Shown here: one piece after another, positions 34,421 to 46,877 of the stretch | Numbering within the stretch: the stretch's first letter is position 1 | Layout: each line of letters begins with the position of its first letter | Assembly (NCBI RefSeq): GCF_017591435.1 | Contig: NC_059272.1 | Span: forward strand, 5,681,811 to 5,745,810 | Length of the DNA: 64,000 bases | Direction of reading: 5' to 3' | DNA from: Portunus trituberculatus | Lineage: Eukaryota > Arthropoda > Malacostraca > Decapoda > Portunidae | Notes under the pieces: model-generated | Told to the model about the DNA's origin: nothing | The model's database searches: none | What the model saw: only the letters and a program-made list of their open reading frames with translations | Translations under genes and position numbers: made by a program

Positions 34421-36451
34421 ATGAAGGAGTGGTACAAGAAAAAATGTAAGCTATCTCATGACTGCCTGTTGAACGAGGTGATAACATCACCCCAGGACTA
34501 CAAGAATTTCCTTAGAATGGACCATGATACCTTCACACATTTATTGACAATGGTCAGACCCCTAATTGAGAAAAAATACACCCAATTTCGGGATGCTATA
34601 CCACCAAATGAACGACTAACGAGTACACTTCGCTTTCTTGCAACACGAGATTCATTCGTAGACCTGAAATTTAGTACTTGTATTTCACCCCAAAGTTTAG
34701 GATACATTGTAATGGAGACATGTGATGCCATTGTGTCAGCTGTAAAGGATTTCATCAAGGTAAGTCAATAATACACACTGGTACTTTAACCGTTTTACTT
34801 AACCCATTGTGCTATAATAAAAAAAAGAGAGAAAAAAAAAAAACATTGAACTTAACAGACTGTACATGTCATTGTATGAAATACATAAATGATAAATTGA
34901 GAGAAAGAGAAGGGGTCAGGCAAACTGGAAAAATGATTAAATTAACATATTATATAGTCATTGATATTAGTTTTACCAGGACATTGATTATAAGTATTCC
35001 TATGTAGTACATCATGTTTTATTATATATCTTAAATATTGTAGGACAATATTACTCAGTATTTACATTAATGTATCGTGAGAATTGCACATTATTAATAA
35101 AGAATTAAACACTAAACTGTGGGTCCAGCAAAAGATCTGCTATCGACTTATGATCATTATTTGCTGCAGGAATACTACGGAATGTGAAAATAGAATTATT
35201 CTGATTTAAAGGAATGACTGTGGGCAACTGATGTGCACTTGTAACAGGAATTGGAGTTGATGATCTGCTTGAAGGCACGCTGTCCTCTTTATTAATTTTA
35301 ACAGAATTCCTATGGAGCGTCCCCAGACGACCTTCAAACAGAACGTCACCTATGGCCTTTCTAGCGAAAATTTGTTGCTCGTCGCTTAATTTCCGAAATT
35401 CTTGTGCCCTGGTTTTTCCCAAGGCATCAATTTCATCCTCATCCTTTTTGAGGTGTTCACATGCCAATTCCAACAATTCATTTCTTCTTGCCTCAGTATT
35501 ACCTTAACGTTTCTTGAGGGCAATCTTCGGACCACCTTCAGATGTACATGGTTCCTGAGGATGCCAGAGCGAACGAGAAAGAAGATTAAGTCACATTTTA
35601 ACTGTCAAGAGGTTTCCGGGAATAATTAGGCTGTAAGGTATTGGAATGCATGCACTTACAATAAAAAAAATGTGCATCTATTCTTCCTCTTTTTTACTAT
35701 TACCAGGTGCCTACAACGGATGAAGAGTGGGAAGGTGTATCAAAGATGTTTGAACAGTTATGGAATTTCCCACATTGTCTCAGTGCAATCGACGGGAAGC
35801 ACGTCGAGATAACCAAGCCACCTAGATCTGGATCATACTATTATAACTACAAACACACATTCAGTGTCGTTTTATTGGCTCTTGTGAACACCAATTGTGA
35901 ATTCATGACGGTAAACGTAGGAACCAATGGGAGAGTTTCTGATGGAGGTGTTTTTGCAAACACAACATTTAGCAATAAATTGAAAGAGAACACCCTACAT
36001 ATCCCTGAGCCCAGTCCTCTACCTGGAACAAATGACCCTGTGCCGTATGTTTTCGTGGCTGATGATGCCTTCCCTTTACAAGAAAATATAATGAAGCCCT
36101 ACGGCCATCCTGATCTAAATAAAGAACAGCAGACGTACAATTACAGGGTGTCCCGAGCTCGATGTGTTGTACAGCGAACATTCGGAATTATGGCATGTAG
36201 GTTTCGTATTTTACTAACTACTATCAACCTTTCCCCACGTAAGGTCTGTAAAATAGTCCTCATGTTATTTGCATAATTATTTGCGTCAAAGAGAGGTTGC
36301 AGAATATTGGGAAGGAACAAGTAGGCCTGACAGTGAAGTATACATTCCTTTAGCACCAACTAACATAAATTCATCGTCATCTGTCAAGGAAGTCAGGGAC
36401 AAATACTGTCGGTATTTTAACGGAGAAGGATTTGTAATTAGTAAAGATTAA
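34421..36451 (+). pseudogene. Harbinger transposase, two exons (34421-34759, 35707-36451), frameshifted
   Basis: DDE transposase of the PIF/Harbinger type. An upstream start at 34342 (MNEKKACIAILLAIVTE) is one base out of frame with the conserved RRVWMKEWYKKKC at about 34410. Exon 1 runs to FIK with donor gtaagt at 34760. The acceptor is ttactattaccag at 35706, and exon 2 starts VPTTDEEWEGV in phase 0. Core motifs are AIDGKHVEI (D), GRVSDGGVF, VADDAFPL, and SRARCVVQRTFGIM, where the usual catalytic Glu (VEN/VER context) is Gln. A shift at about 36270 separates the C-terminal LHNYLRQREVAEYW, CRYFNGEG part ending at 36451. It acts with the MADF protein on the TIRs. Confidence 0.88.
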
Positions 36452-36510
36452 TCACATCATAGCTGTGCCACATCATATATAAAGATATATAAATGTTTGT
36501 ATATATACAT

Positions 36511-36578
<68 letters not shown>

Positions 36579-37101
36579 GATGATTAATGGGATATATTAT
36601 ACTGAACGAGGATAACAAGATAATGTAAACCGTATTCTCAGTAACGTTACTCAGCTGTATGTTACACTTGTTATGTTAGACTAATATGGAATAATAAAAC
36701 ATAAAACTTATATACCATTACTTTACCCCTTCATCTAACTCCATCGTACACAGGCCTTCCTCTTGAGTTTCTTGATCACGGAGGAAGCCCAGCGCATCGT
36801 AGTACCACAGCGAAGGTTTATAGATGTCATCGCTACCAGCGCCAGACTTCTCACTCTTGATAACCATCTTCAGCTCCCTTCTATAACTGGTACGGAAGGC
36901 GTTAATTTTTTTGCACACCAAGTCCTTTGTCGCAGTGGGTATGTGTTCTTTTAGCATTTCTACCAACTGTTTGTAGCAGTTTCCTTTCAGGTTTCGGTTC
37001 TTATAGTCTTCACTTTTAATTTTCCATAATGATAGAAAGGATTTATAGCATTCAATGAAGTCCAGCCAGAATTCTTGGCCTTCAGGAGGTGTTGCTGCCA
37101 T
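35105..37101 (-). pseudogene. Harbinger accessory MADF/Myb-like protein, two exons (37101-36725, about 35560-35105), antisense
   Basis: The ATG at 37101 opens a MADF-type DNA-binding domain: EGQEFWLDFIECYKSFLSLW, NRNLKGNCYKQLVEML, CKKINAFRTSYRREL, SLWYYDALGFLRD. Exon 1 ends near LDEG with donor-like gtaaag. The second exon, inside the transposase intron, reads SEGGPKIALKKR, stop, GNTEARRNELLELACEH, then RAQEFRKLSDEQQIFARKAI and a disordered tail with stop at 35105. The TAA near 35505 replaces an expected Lys codon. In Harbinger elements this protein assists DNA binding and nuclear import of transposase. Confidence 0.78.
36515..36570. repeat. (CT)n microsatellite inside Harbinger
   Basis: CT run between the convergent 3' side of the transposase and exon 1 of the antisense gene. 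Confidence 0.95.
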
Positions 37102-37756
37102 GGTTGTCGTATCCCAACTGAGAATGCTTGATCAAACATCGCCACACATTGATCATAGACTACCTGCTTGACAAACAGACTGTTTGAGCATCGAGTATCA
37201 AACTGCTTGTCAAACCGTCCAACCTGCCCACACACTCTCAAATTGTTGTCAACTTGTTTGATCAAACACCTTGTTGGACAAGCATGTTTGATAGTGTGTA
37301 CCCTGCTTAAGACGTGTGGAGAGGCATTAATACTCCCATAGGGAAGTGGGTGGAATTGTCCTTGTTGGCGGTTTCTCTGCGAAGTATTAAGGCTTCGCCC
37401 GTAACACATAACTTATACACTATCTATAATTTCTACTTGGTTTGCTGTCAGGAGGAGTTGCTAAGGAGATTCCCTAGCAGTGGGGGAAGTTATACACTGC
37501 TGGCGATCTCTATTTCTGTAGTATTATTTGTCTACTACTAGTCGCTGGGTGTGCAAGGCTCAGGGAAAAGATTGGTACATTCTGGCGTTATTACCAAATC
37601 CTTATTAGGCTACAAGTGAGAGCGGAGTATCTCGTCGCCTCGCTGGGCTGCTGTGACGCCGTGGGGGACAGCAGAAAGAACCTGAGTGTTGCGGCTGCGG
37701 TGAAATATAGAGTTGGGGACCCTGTAGAGCGTCATACTCCCCGGTGAGCAGACGTA

Positions 37757-37761
<5 letters not shown>

Positions 37762-37833
<72 letters not shown>
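37762..37833. repeat. (AT)n microsatellite
   Basis: Perfect AT run at the junction of the LTR copy and the exon-like fragment. Confidence 0.97.
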
Positions 37834-37836
<3 letters not shown>

Positions 37837-38049
37837 TGTTTTTCTTACCTTCCAGAGTTCTTTTGCAGAGTTCGCAGGTGAAATGAGGTGCCCAAGGTTT
37901 GTCCTGACAGGCATGCCGAAATATGCGTTGTAGGCCTTGCGCATTTTCAGTGATCTTTCCAGAGAGTACTTTTTAGCTCTAGTTTTGATAAACTTGCCAC
38001 AGACGTAGCAAAATGCGTCTGCCGGATGCTTACAACCTCTGGATGCCAT
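37834..38049 (-). pseudogene. Exon 1-like fragment of an uncharacterised Cys-rich family, one frameshift
   Basis: The ATG at 38049 opens MASRGCKHPADAFCYVCGKF, then KKYSLERSLKMRKAYNAYFG, with CxxC-type cysteines. A one-base loss then shifts the frame, and the adjacent frame reads QDKPWAPHFTCELCKRTLEG followed by donor gtaagaa near 37848. I recognise this domain as a recurrent uncharacterised family in crustacean genomes, often in repeat contexts; its function is unknown. The AT tract follows the donor directly. Likely a dispersed pseudo-exon or TE-carried fragment. Confidence 0.6.
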
Positions 38050-38800
<751 letters not shown>

Positions 38801-38939
38801 GTAACTCCCCAAAAATTAGCAGATGGGTGATAGCGGAAAGGTCTAGCCTGAAAGAACGGAGGAGCACCAGTGGAACTTAATTTTGAGAGTGCCTATCCAG
38901 CTCTGTCAATTTGATCTACATTGGGTAGACCCACATAGG

Positions 38940-38940
<1 letters not shown>

Positions 38941-38991
<51 letters not shown>
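38941..38991. repeat. (GT)n, LINE D copy 2 3' tail
   Basis: Abuts attcacctagttg, the antisense LINE D 3' terminus. Confidence 0.95.
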
Positions 38992-38993
<2 letters not shown>

Positions 38994-39184
38994 TCACCTA
39001 GTTGTATTCACCTAGTTGTAATTTTACAGGGCCTGGGTATCATACTGTGTGGCCCCGTCTCCATATCTACACACATCCAACTTTCCTTTAAAACTATGCA
39101 CACTCCTTGCTGACACCACCTCCTCACTCAAACCATTCCACACCTCCACACATCTTTGTGGGAAACTATATTTCTTCACATCCT

Positions 39185-41800
39185 TCAAGCATATTCCTTG
39201 GCTATCTTTTTACTATGCGATCTTGTAGTTCTATTTAAGTTTTCCTCTCTCAACATCATTTGCTCATTATCCACTTCATCCAGTCCATTCAACAGTTTAT
39301 AAACCTGTATTAAATCTCCTCTTTCTCTTCTTTGTTCCAAGGTAAGCAAATTCATTTCTTTTAATCTCTCCTCATAGGTCATTTCTGCCAATTCCGGAAC
39401 CATTTTTGTTGCCATTCTCTGCAATCTCTCCAACTTCCTTATATGCTTCTTTTATAAGGGGACCAAACCACTCCAGCATATTCCAATCTTGGTCTAATTA
39501 CCATACTAATTAATTTCTTCATCATATCTTTATCCATATAATGGAAGGCTAATCCAATATTTTTATCAAATTATACGTTTCTCCAAACATCTTATCAATA
39601 TGAGCCTCAAACTGCCCATGGTCTTGTATTATCACTCCCAAATCCTTTTCCTTTTCCACCTTTTTCAACACTACTTCTTCACCCATCTTATATGACCCTC
39701 TTGGCCGTCTTCCACTCTTCCCCATCTCCATCACATGACTTTTGCTCAGATTAAATTCCATTTGCCACCTCTTGCTCCACTCCCAAATCTTATCCAGATC
39801 TGCCTGTAAAATTTCACAATCTTCTTCACTCTTCACACACCTACACAACTTCGCATCATCCGCAAACAAATTAATATAACTGTTTACTCCTCTGGCATGT
39901 CATTAATATATACAAGGAAAAGTATTGGTGCCAGCACTGAGCCTTGTGGGACTCCACTCTCCACCACCAACCAGTCCGACTTTGCATCCCTTATTACCGT
40001 TCTCATCTCCCTCCATCTCAAGTAGTTTTCCATCCACTTTAACACTTTTCCTTTCAGTCCTCCATAAATCTCTAATTTCCATAGCAGTCTCATGTGAGGT
40101 ACCTTGTCAAAAGCTTTCTTTAAATCCAAATATACACAGTCCATCCATCCTCTCTCTCTGTATTTTGTCAACCACTCTTGAATAAAAGCTCAGTAGATTT
40201 GTTACACATGACCTCCCTTTCCTAAAGCCAAATTGATGATCCGATAATAACTTATGATCCTCCAGGAACCGTATCCAATATTTCTTTATCACCCTCTCAC
40301 AAATCTTACCGACCACACTTGTTAGAGACACAGGTCTATAGTTAAGAGGCTCTTCCTTACTGCCTCCCTTATAAATGGGCACCACTTCAGCTCTTTTCCA
40401 CTCTACTGGTACTTCCCTGTTTCTAATGAGCACCTTATAATATCATATAATGGATCAATCAATTCTTCTCTACACTCCTTCAATAATTTTCCTGAAACTT
40501 CATCTGGTCCCATCGCTTTATCATCTTTAAGTTCCTCCAACATTTTATATAACTCCTTTTAGGTATCTTAATGTCATCCATGTGCACATTTCCTTGTACA
40601 TTCTGAGGCTTTACAAACATTGTTTCTTTAGTAAATACTTGTTGAAACCTATTATTTAGCAATTCCGCTATATTCTTAGGGTCATCTACTATCCCTTGCT
40701 CTCCTTTTAATCTTTCAATGGACTCTCTTTTTAAGTTTACCATTTATGAACCTGTAAAACAATTTTGGATGTTCCTTACTCTTGTCTACAATATCTTTTT
40801 CAAATTTTCTTTCTTCCTCCTCCTTACCCTCACATACTCATTTCTCGCCACTCTATAATTCTCCTTATTTAGTATATTCCTGCTCTTTTCCATCTTTTCC
40901 AAGCCACATCTCTTTTCCTTAGCCTTAACACAAGTTGCATTAAACCAATCCTTTCTTCCTTCCTCTCTCGGTTTATACTTTGGTACAAATTTCATAACTC
41001 CTTCTTTATAATATTTCATAAAAATCTCATATTTTTTTGCACTTCTCTGATTTGTAACATCTCCTCCCAATCTAATTTTCTGAAATAATTTTTCAAACTT
41101 TCTGTGTCCATCTTTCTATAATTCAATCTACCACTCCTGTATGTCTCGTCTTCCTTCGCTGTGTTGTTGCTATCTGCATTTCCATAACCACATGATCACT
41201 CTTTCCCAAAGGACATTTGTATTGTATATCTCCACATAGGTACACTTCTCTTGTTAACACCAAATCCAGTCTAGCCGGTTCATCATCTCCTCTATATCTA
41301 GTATTTTCCTTCACCCTCTGTTCCATCATATTTTCCATCATTAGATTAAGAAATCTCTCTCCCATGCTTCCTCTCCAACACCACTTACTAGATTTTCCCA
41401 ATCCACCTCCTTACAATTAAAATCTCCTACTAGTATCACCTTTCTTTTTCCAGATAATACACTTTCCAAACTCTGTAAAGTATCCTTGATCATATTGTCG
41501 TATTCCTTAATGTCCAAGAATTTGTTTTAGGAGGTACATAGGTCACCATGATTATTAATTCTTTTCCATCACTTTTTATCCTTATGCTTATCACTTCTGC
41601 GTTGTTCTTCCCATACCAAACCTTATCCACATTTATTTATTTCTTCGTCATAATCATAACTCCTCCTCCACCTTTACTCTCTATCCTTTCTCCATATATT
41701 ATATTTATTATCCAAATTTATCTTTGTTTTTCATGCAATTTTGTCTCAGTCAAACACACTATATCAGGCTTCTCCACCATCATATAGTCTTGCAATTCCA
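39185..41800 (-). pseudogene. LINE D copy 2 ORF2 (endonuclease-RT), frameshifted
   Basis: The same domain order as copy 1. EEP is degraded around 41800-41200, and TRYRGDDEPARLDLVLTRE is readable at about 41300. Then come VPVEWKRAEVVPIYKGGSK and YRPVSLTSVVGKICERVIKK with QFGFRKGRSCVTNLLSFYS (40433-40107, a stretch that is damaged in copy 1), YLDLKKAFDKVPH, SGVPQGSVLAPILF, FADDAKL, and the tail ending at about 39185. The two copies are damaged at different places. Confidence 0.82.
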
Positions 41801-41836
41801 ATCTACTTGACAGTATCCCATCTATATTAGTATACA

Positions 41837-42873
41837 TTACGGTCCACCCACTGCTCCTCTAGGGGTTCCTCCGCATTCCTTCTTTCCACATACCACTTTC
41901 TGACTCTCTCTCCTATAACTCTCCAAAAACTTTTCTTTTTCCTCCTCAGACCGCTCATCATTTTTCCTTCTCGCCTCTTCCACCAATTCCTTATATCTTC
42001 TCCTCTCTTCCTCATTTCTATTCTTTCTCACAAACACCTCTTTACAACCTTCTATCTCTTAACTTTGATGTTCTATATAGGATATCCTCCGCAGATTGTT
42101 GTGACTTCAGTACTACTTTAATCGGTCTGCTCACTCCTCCTTATACGGACCCAGTCTATGGATCTCTTCCACTTCTTCTTGTAGGTCTTTTTTTTCATCA
42201 TCATTTAGATTTTTGAACAGATCTCTTACCGTTTTTAATTCTTCCTTAATTCTCTTAGGCTTATATGTTATATTTTGTTCTTTCATCCCAAATATTAACA
42301 CACTCTTCTTCTTTTCTGCTATTTCCTTATCAATGTTTCCTTATTCTTCATTACATTAACCAGTTCCTTGGACCTTTCTTTTTTGTCTTCCTTCAACTGA
42401 TCTTTAATTATTTCTTGTAATCCAACCATCTCTGCTTCCCTCGACTCAGTCCATTGTGTTTTCTTCAGTTCCCATTCCTTTCAAACCTTTCATTCTGCTC
42501 ACTAATCATTTCCTTAAAGTCATCTTTCTCCTTTACTACTCTCCATTTTCTCCTCCAACCGTCTCTTGTATTTTTCAACCTCCACTCTCAAGTGTGCATT
42601 CTCATCCACCAATCGTTTTTCATTTTCCTCCAGTCTCTTAACTCTTTCCTTCAAAGCCTTGCGGAATTCTCTATCCTGCTCCTCCTCACTCCTCTGAACT
42701 TTTAATTCCTTCACCAACTCCTCAAATCTCTTCTCCAACATTACCAATCTACCTTGCATTGTTGCCCCTGTTGAAGATGGACTCATGCTTTGACTGGCCA
42801 CTTTTGGTTTTGCTCCCTGGGCCTCATCGGCATATTTTGAATTTGGTAATTTATTTCTTACCGGTCTATCCAT
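41837..42873 (-). pseudogene. LINE D copy 2 ORF1 (coiled coil), frameshifted
   Basis: MDRPVRNKLPNSKYADEAQ from 42873, then a coiled coil to about 42520 where the frame breaks. The C-terminal block KNRNEEERRRYKELVEEARR is open at about 42030. See copy 1 for role. Confidence 0.7.
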
Positions 42874-43014
42874 TTTTTTTTACTCTTCCTGGGAGCATGT
42901 GGGTGTGTGGTCACTGGGGGCCAGGCCTGGTAGCTACGTGTGTGTGGTGGGATGCGTTGGCGGCTGCTATGGCTGGCCTTTGTGTGGTTCCCGCTCTGTC
43001 GTTTGGAGTGTGGA

Positions 43015-44344
43015 GGTTCTCACACCTCCGATCACTCCCATGTACACGCCCACGCCACCAGGCTACGTTCACTCTGTACACTCGTTCACTCGCTCTGTTC
43101 GCCCCGCAATACCAATAACGATTCTCACTCAAGCACATTGCTTAGCTTGTGGAGTGTTAATTAGATGCCACTCTGATGTTCTTCTTGCTAGGATACCGTG
43201 AGCTTGTACCTAGTGTGTGTGTAATGCAATATAATTACATGTGAAACTGGAGTACTGAGACAAGTTCCCGAGGTTGGCCGTGTGGGATACGGTGAATCAC
43301 CATCTGTTTACGTCACATCGTTGCTGGCTTCCGATTGCCTGAGATCGCTCTCTTGCTGCTATCCCGTGTAGTGGGTTATACCGTGATGTTAGCTGCAGGG
43401 GGTCATACCTTGGGATTCAGCATGTGTCTAAGAATAGTAGTTTGCTTCATATTGTAGGTGTTCGATAGCTTAAAATGCCAGTGCTGCAGTATTTATGTTT
43501 AACTGCTTTCATCCAAAGCTGGAGAACCTGAGCAATCTAAAGAAAACTTGCTCGCTATGATTTCTCATTACCAGTGTTAGGTTAATGCACCAACTCACCA
43601 CTCTTAAGAATTTCTATCTTTTTTAGGAGTGTTATTGCTACTCTATCTTACACATGAATCAGAATGAATTTGCCATTTGGGAGATATAACTAGTTGACAT
43701 TTATCAGGCAAAATAAGGCACAATCTATATACCACAAAGTCAGTCATAAGACCATTAAAGACAGCAAATGAAAGAAAACATCAACAGTAACACTTCAAAT
43801 ATTGAAGCAATGATAAGTCGGTACAAACCAGTATACTTGTACTGTATTGTAAATATAGTTGATAGCAAAATAATGATAGTGTGATTATCATGAATAATGA
43901 AAAGTAAGGCCATAAAGATCTGACACTGAGTTCAGTTTATATAGGGGACTAGCAGAGAAACGAATTGTTGGTATGAGACAAGGGAGGTGGCACAGTTGCC
44001 TTTCAGTGCTCACAAACTTGTTTCTGTACATTTCATTCATCATACTATCACCATGCAGCTTAGATGCGTTAGCAGGAGGGTGCAGGAAGATGCACATTTC
44101 AAGACTTGTAATTTTACTCTCTCTGGACTAAAAGCTCTTATCTTCAGATTTTTGGGTTTGCAAAAAGAAAATGGTCCCTAATTTACACATCTTGTATCAT
44201 CATTCTTGTATAAGAGATCTTCGTATAACAGAACCATCCTTTACTGTTAAGCAATAAGAATTTGTATCATATACAATGGTTCTTATTTTTTTTGTTGGTC
44301 TTTTAAGTTTTTATTGCAATAGATTACTTACAAAGATAATCTTA
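43015..44344. other. ASPDH intron 1, no gene or repeat recognised
   Basis: The first 150 bases may be more LINE D 5' UTR, because copy 1 is replaced by a SINE there and cannot be compared. The rest looks single-copy. Confidence 0.5.
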
Positions 44345-45066
44345 AGGCGGGTTCACACGTGCCAATTTGCGACTGAAATTTTACGTCGGTAGAGTTTCCG
44401 ACTCCTCCCTTCTAGTCGAAAAGTGTCACACGTAGTGACTGGAAAGTATCGACTAATTGGCGCCTTGGCGGGAAGTGAATGTAAACAAGCAGCTAACCGC
44501 CAAGATGTCTTCCTCCAGTGACAATGCTGAAGCTGTAGTTGCTCTTCTTTTGGCGTACCGGAAGAATCAACAGAAAAGAAAATGCCTGTGAATACGTCCC
44601 TGGCTAAGTAGAAGGAAAGAAAGAAATGTCTACCACACGCTAAATTAGCCTACATTTCTCATAAGAAAACTGTTAATCCTAAGAAAACTATGCACAATTG
44701 CAATCTAATTAAATCTTGACAAGTCTTCAATCCCCACCTCCAACAACACCCTGCATTGAGGGAAACAGTTCTAGGAGGGTGGCAGCTATTTGCGCAATTT
44801 TTTTTTTTTTTTTTTTTTTTTACTATATAATTAATTTCTGGAGTTCCAAATGTGTTCTTTTTCCTCACCAACTCTAACATCTCTGTAACTGGAGACCACA
44901 TTTTCAAAGCTTACTTCGTGACGTCACGACGTAAATAACGTCGCAAATCAACTAACAAGCCCAACATGTTGTTTTGTTTTGCGACTGCTTTCTGCAGTCG
45001 CTAGGCATCGATTTTGCGTGGGAAACTTTACCGACGTAAAATATATTGGCACGTGTGAACCCGCCT
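44345..45066 (+). mobile_element. Harbinger-type MITE, family H, copy 1 (722 bp)
   Basis: Ends aggcgggttcacacgtgcca and its complement at 45047-45066. TTA precedes it; TTG follows. It contains an ATG at 44505 opening MSSSSDNAEAVVALLLAYRK, then a TGA followed in frame by IRPWLSRRKERNVYHT, the N-terminus of a Harbinger transposase (RRxWIRPWL motif). The body of the transposase is deleted. An internal T-run at 44799-44820 varies among copies. Copies 2 and 3 are at 60549-61291 and 61544-62196, reversed. Confidence 0.85.
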
Positions 45067-45380
45067 TTGAAATTGTTATGTCAGTACATTATCACTAGCT
45101 TCCAGTCATTCAGTTTATTTATTACATCCTCCGTCATAAAAAAATATCTGTCTTTACCACCGGCGATGGTGATGATGTTCACCAAATGCGAGACTATGTT
45201 TATTGCTACACTATGTCAAAAGATGGCTTAGCAATGATATGTGTTAAGGACTTTGAATTCATACCAAAGTCAAACTCCACCATTTTGACGACTTAAAATA
45301 GTGACAGCATTAAAACAGTGAATTAGTATTTGTAAATGTGGCAATGCCTCCTTTAACTATAACCTAACCTACCTTAATCA
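45067..45380. other. ASPDH intron 1, no gene recognised
   Basis: Nothing supportable. Confidence 0.5.
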
Positions 45381-46171
45381 AAGGTGCTATCACACTGGCA
45401 ACTTCATTAGCATCTGGCCACCAGTACAGGCATCTTGTTACCAATATTGGTGGATAGATGTCGCTAAAGGTGCTATCACACAAGCAACTTTACTCGCATT
45501 TTGACGCAAGTATTAGTGGCTAGATGTCACTAAACGTGAGATTCCAGTGATTGTGATCTTGCCACCAATACTGGCATCTTTGTTTACATTCTCTCAGCTA
45601 ATGGGACTAATTATTTGGTCAAAGGATGGTCTTGGTATCCTCTTTCATCTCTATCAGTAAAGCAAATGTCTATGGGACACCAGGGATGAAAATGATTTGA
45701 AGAGAAATATGAAGAGAGTTTTCAAAATGTAGCGGAAGATCTGAAGGAGTATATCAACATGGGATCTGTAATGCCCTTAGTCTTTTTTCCTCAATATGTG
45801 TTCTGCATCCAAATTTTGTGCTTAATCAAAGTAAGCATCAATGGACATTTTTCACAAATGCGATATGAGCATCTCTAGTCCGATATTTATTCATGTTATT
45901 CAGCAAATGTTTGGGATTGGATGTCTACCTAACTATTTCAGTGACCAAAGTAGATTAGTTAAAGATTAATATGTTTTATAGATACAAAAAATTAAGTCGA
46001 ATTTGGGCACAGTGTCATCTACAGTTACGGATTTGATCTGTGCTGATGCCTAAGTGCTTTGACGGCTAGATGCACAATAAATATCTGTCACACCTGTGGT
46101 AGGAAGAGCTCTCCTTGCCATTGGTAATGGTGGCTAAGTGGCACCAGAAAATGTTCGTGTGATAGCACCTT
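45381..46171. mobile_element. MITE with ends aaggtgctatcacac, 791 bp
   Basis: Left end aaggtgctatcacactggca; right end complement aaggtgctatcacacgaac. The left part is partly duplicated at 45464-45540 (aaaggtgctatcacacaagc). No coding capacity. Superfamily uncertain, possibly Harbinger. Confidence 0.7.
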
Positions 46172-46504
46172 ACTAACTCACACGTGATGCAGTGAGTAGA
46201 ATCTGACAGATGCATTATCCCTAAGTCAGCACACACAAGGGTTATTTATGAGATATATGTAAATTGCCACCAGAGAGTGTTATGGATGTCTTATTGTCCA
46301 ACAAGCCGAAGTTTCTTGGTTCAATCACAAGCTCGTGCCTTCCTTTCTGGTGAGATTTCCTATCTCCAGCAATATACCAATCAGTTCAGATTATGAGAAA
46401 AATTACTTGATGCTTCTAAGATGTATACCATTATATATCATATACCATTGTATATGATTTCTTTAAAGTTAGAAATGCTAATAATATATTTCATTGACCA
46501 ACAG

Positions 46505-46604
46505 GAAAATATCTTGCTGTAAAGGTACAGGAGACCCCTGATCTTGAATTGGCCTTTGTTTGGAATCGTACTACATCCTTAGTAGAAGATGATTTGGAAG
46601 ACAA
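46505..46604 (+). CDS. ASPDH: Aspartate dehydrogenase, coding exon 2
   Basis: Acceptor ttgaccaacag ends at 46504; donor gtaagt starts at 46605. Joined to exon 1 in phase 1 it continues GKYLAVKVQETPDLELAFVW then NRTTSLVEDDLEDK, the family pattern in which the Rossmann beta-2 strand ends FVWNR. The NAD(P) ribose would contact this region. The exon ends in phase 2. Further exons (the VEVAHP and GSPTAL segments expected next) were not found before the window end. Confidence 0.8.
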
Positions 46605-46877
46605 GTAAGTTCTAAGTATTTCTCTCTTACAGGAATAAAAATAACCTTAACAATGTCTGAGGTGCTGGGTTTTATTTATTCTCACCTAGTGCTTTCTTTC
46701 ATATCCTCACTATATCTTTTTATTTAGAGGGTATTGTTTATATCACTGATAGAAGCATATCTACCAGTTCATTTACCTGGAAGATAGGAGAGTCGTAAAC
46801 ACTAGTAGAGTGACAAAATCCAAAGTCTCAGCCTCGCTTAAGCCCATGTTCTCTCTGGAGACATACATTTCCCAGAA
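46605..46877. other. ASPDH intron 2 start, no gene recognised
   Basis: Ordinary intron sequence up to the LINE B 5' end. Confidence 0.6.

Larger units (their letters stand above)
34227..37307 (+). mobile_element. PIF/Harbinger transposon, 3081 bp, with TIRs and TAA TSD
   Basis: Ends agcggggtacacactatcaa and complement agcagggtacacactatcaa; TAA at 34224-34226 and 37308-37310. The other LTR copy has the empty site (complement of about 33660-33680, gggtacaagacgtgtgg). It encodes a DDE transposase on + and a MADF/Myb-like protein on -, the normal two genes of the group. An internal (CT)n is at 36515-36570. Small frame errors in both genes suggest it is recently inactivated. Confidence 0.92.
33985..37740 (+). 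mobile_element. Inverted second copy of the LTR element 1 5' end, interrupted by Harbinger
   Basis: 33985-34223 and 37311-37740 together reproduce, in the opposite direction, the LTR, primer-binding region, leader and gag start (RKNLSVAAAVKYRVGDPVERH-like codons near 37675-37730). The copy ends at the AT tract at 37762. Head-to-head with LTR element 1, with about 75 bp between arms. Confidence 0.75.
38992..43014 (-). mobile_element. LINE D copy 2, antisense, in ASPDH intron 1
   Basis: Collinear with copy 1 from the (CA)n tail to the 5' UTR block ending gtcgtttggagtgt. It lacks the hAT MITE of copy 1 (empty site at about 41857) and has its own indels. ORF1 and ORF2 are both frameshifted. The 3' UTR has a tandem attcacctagttgt pair at 38992-39020. 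Confidence 0.88.
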
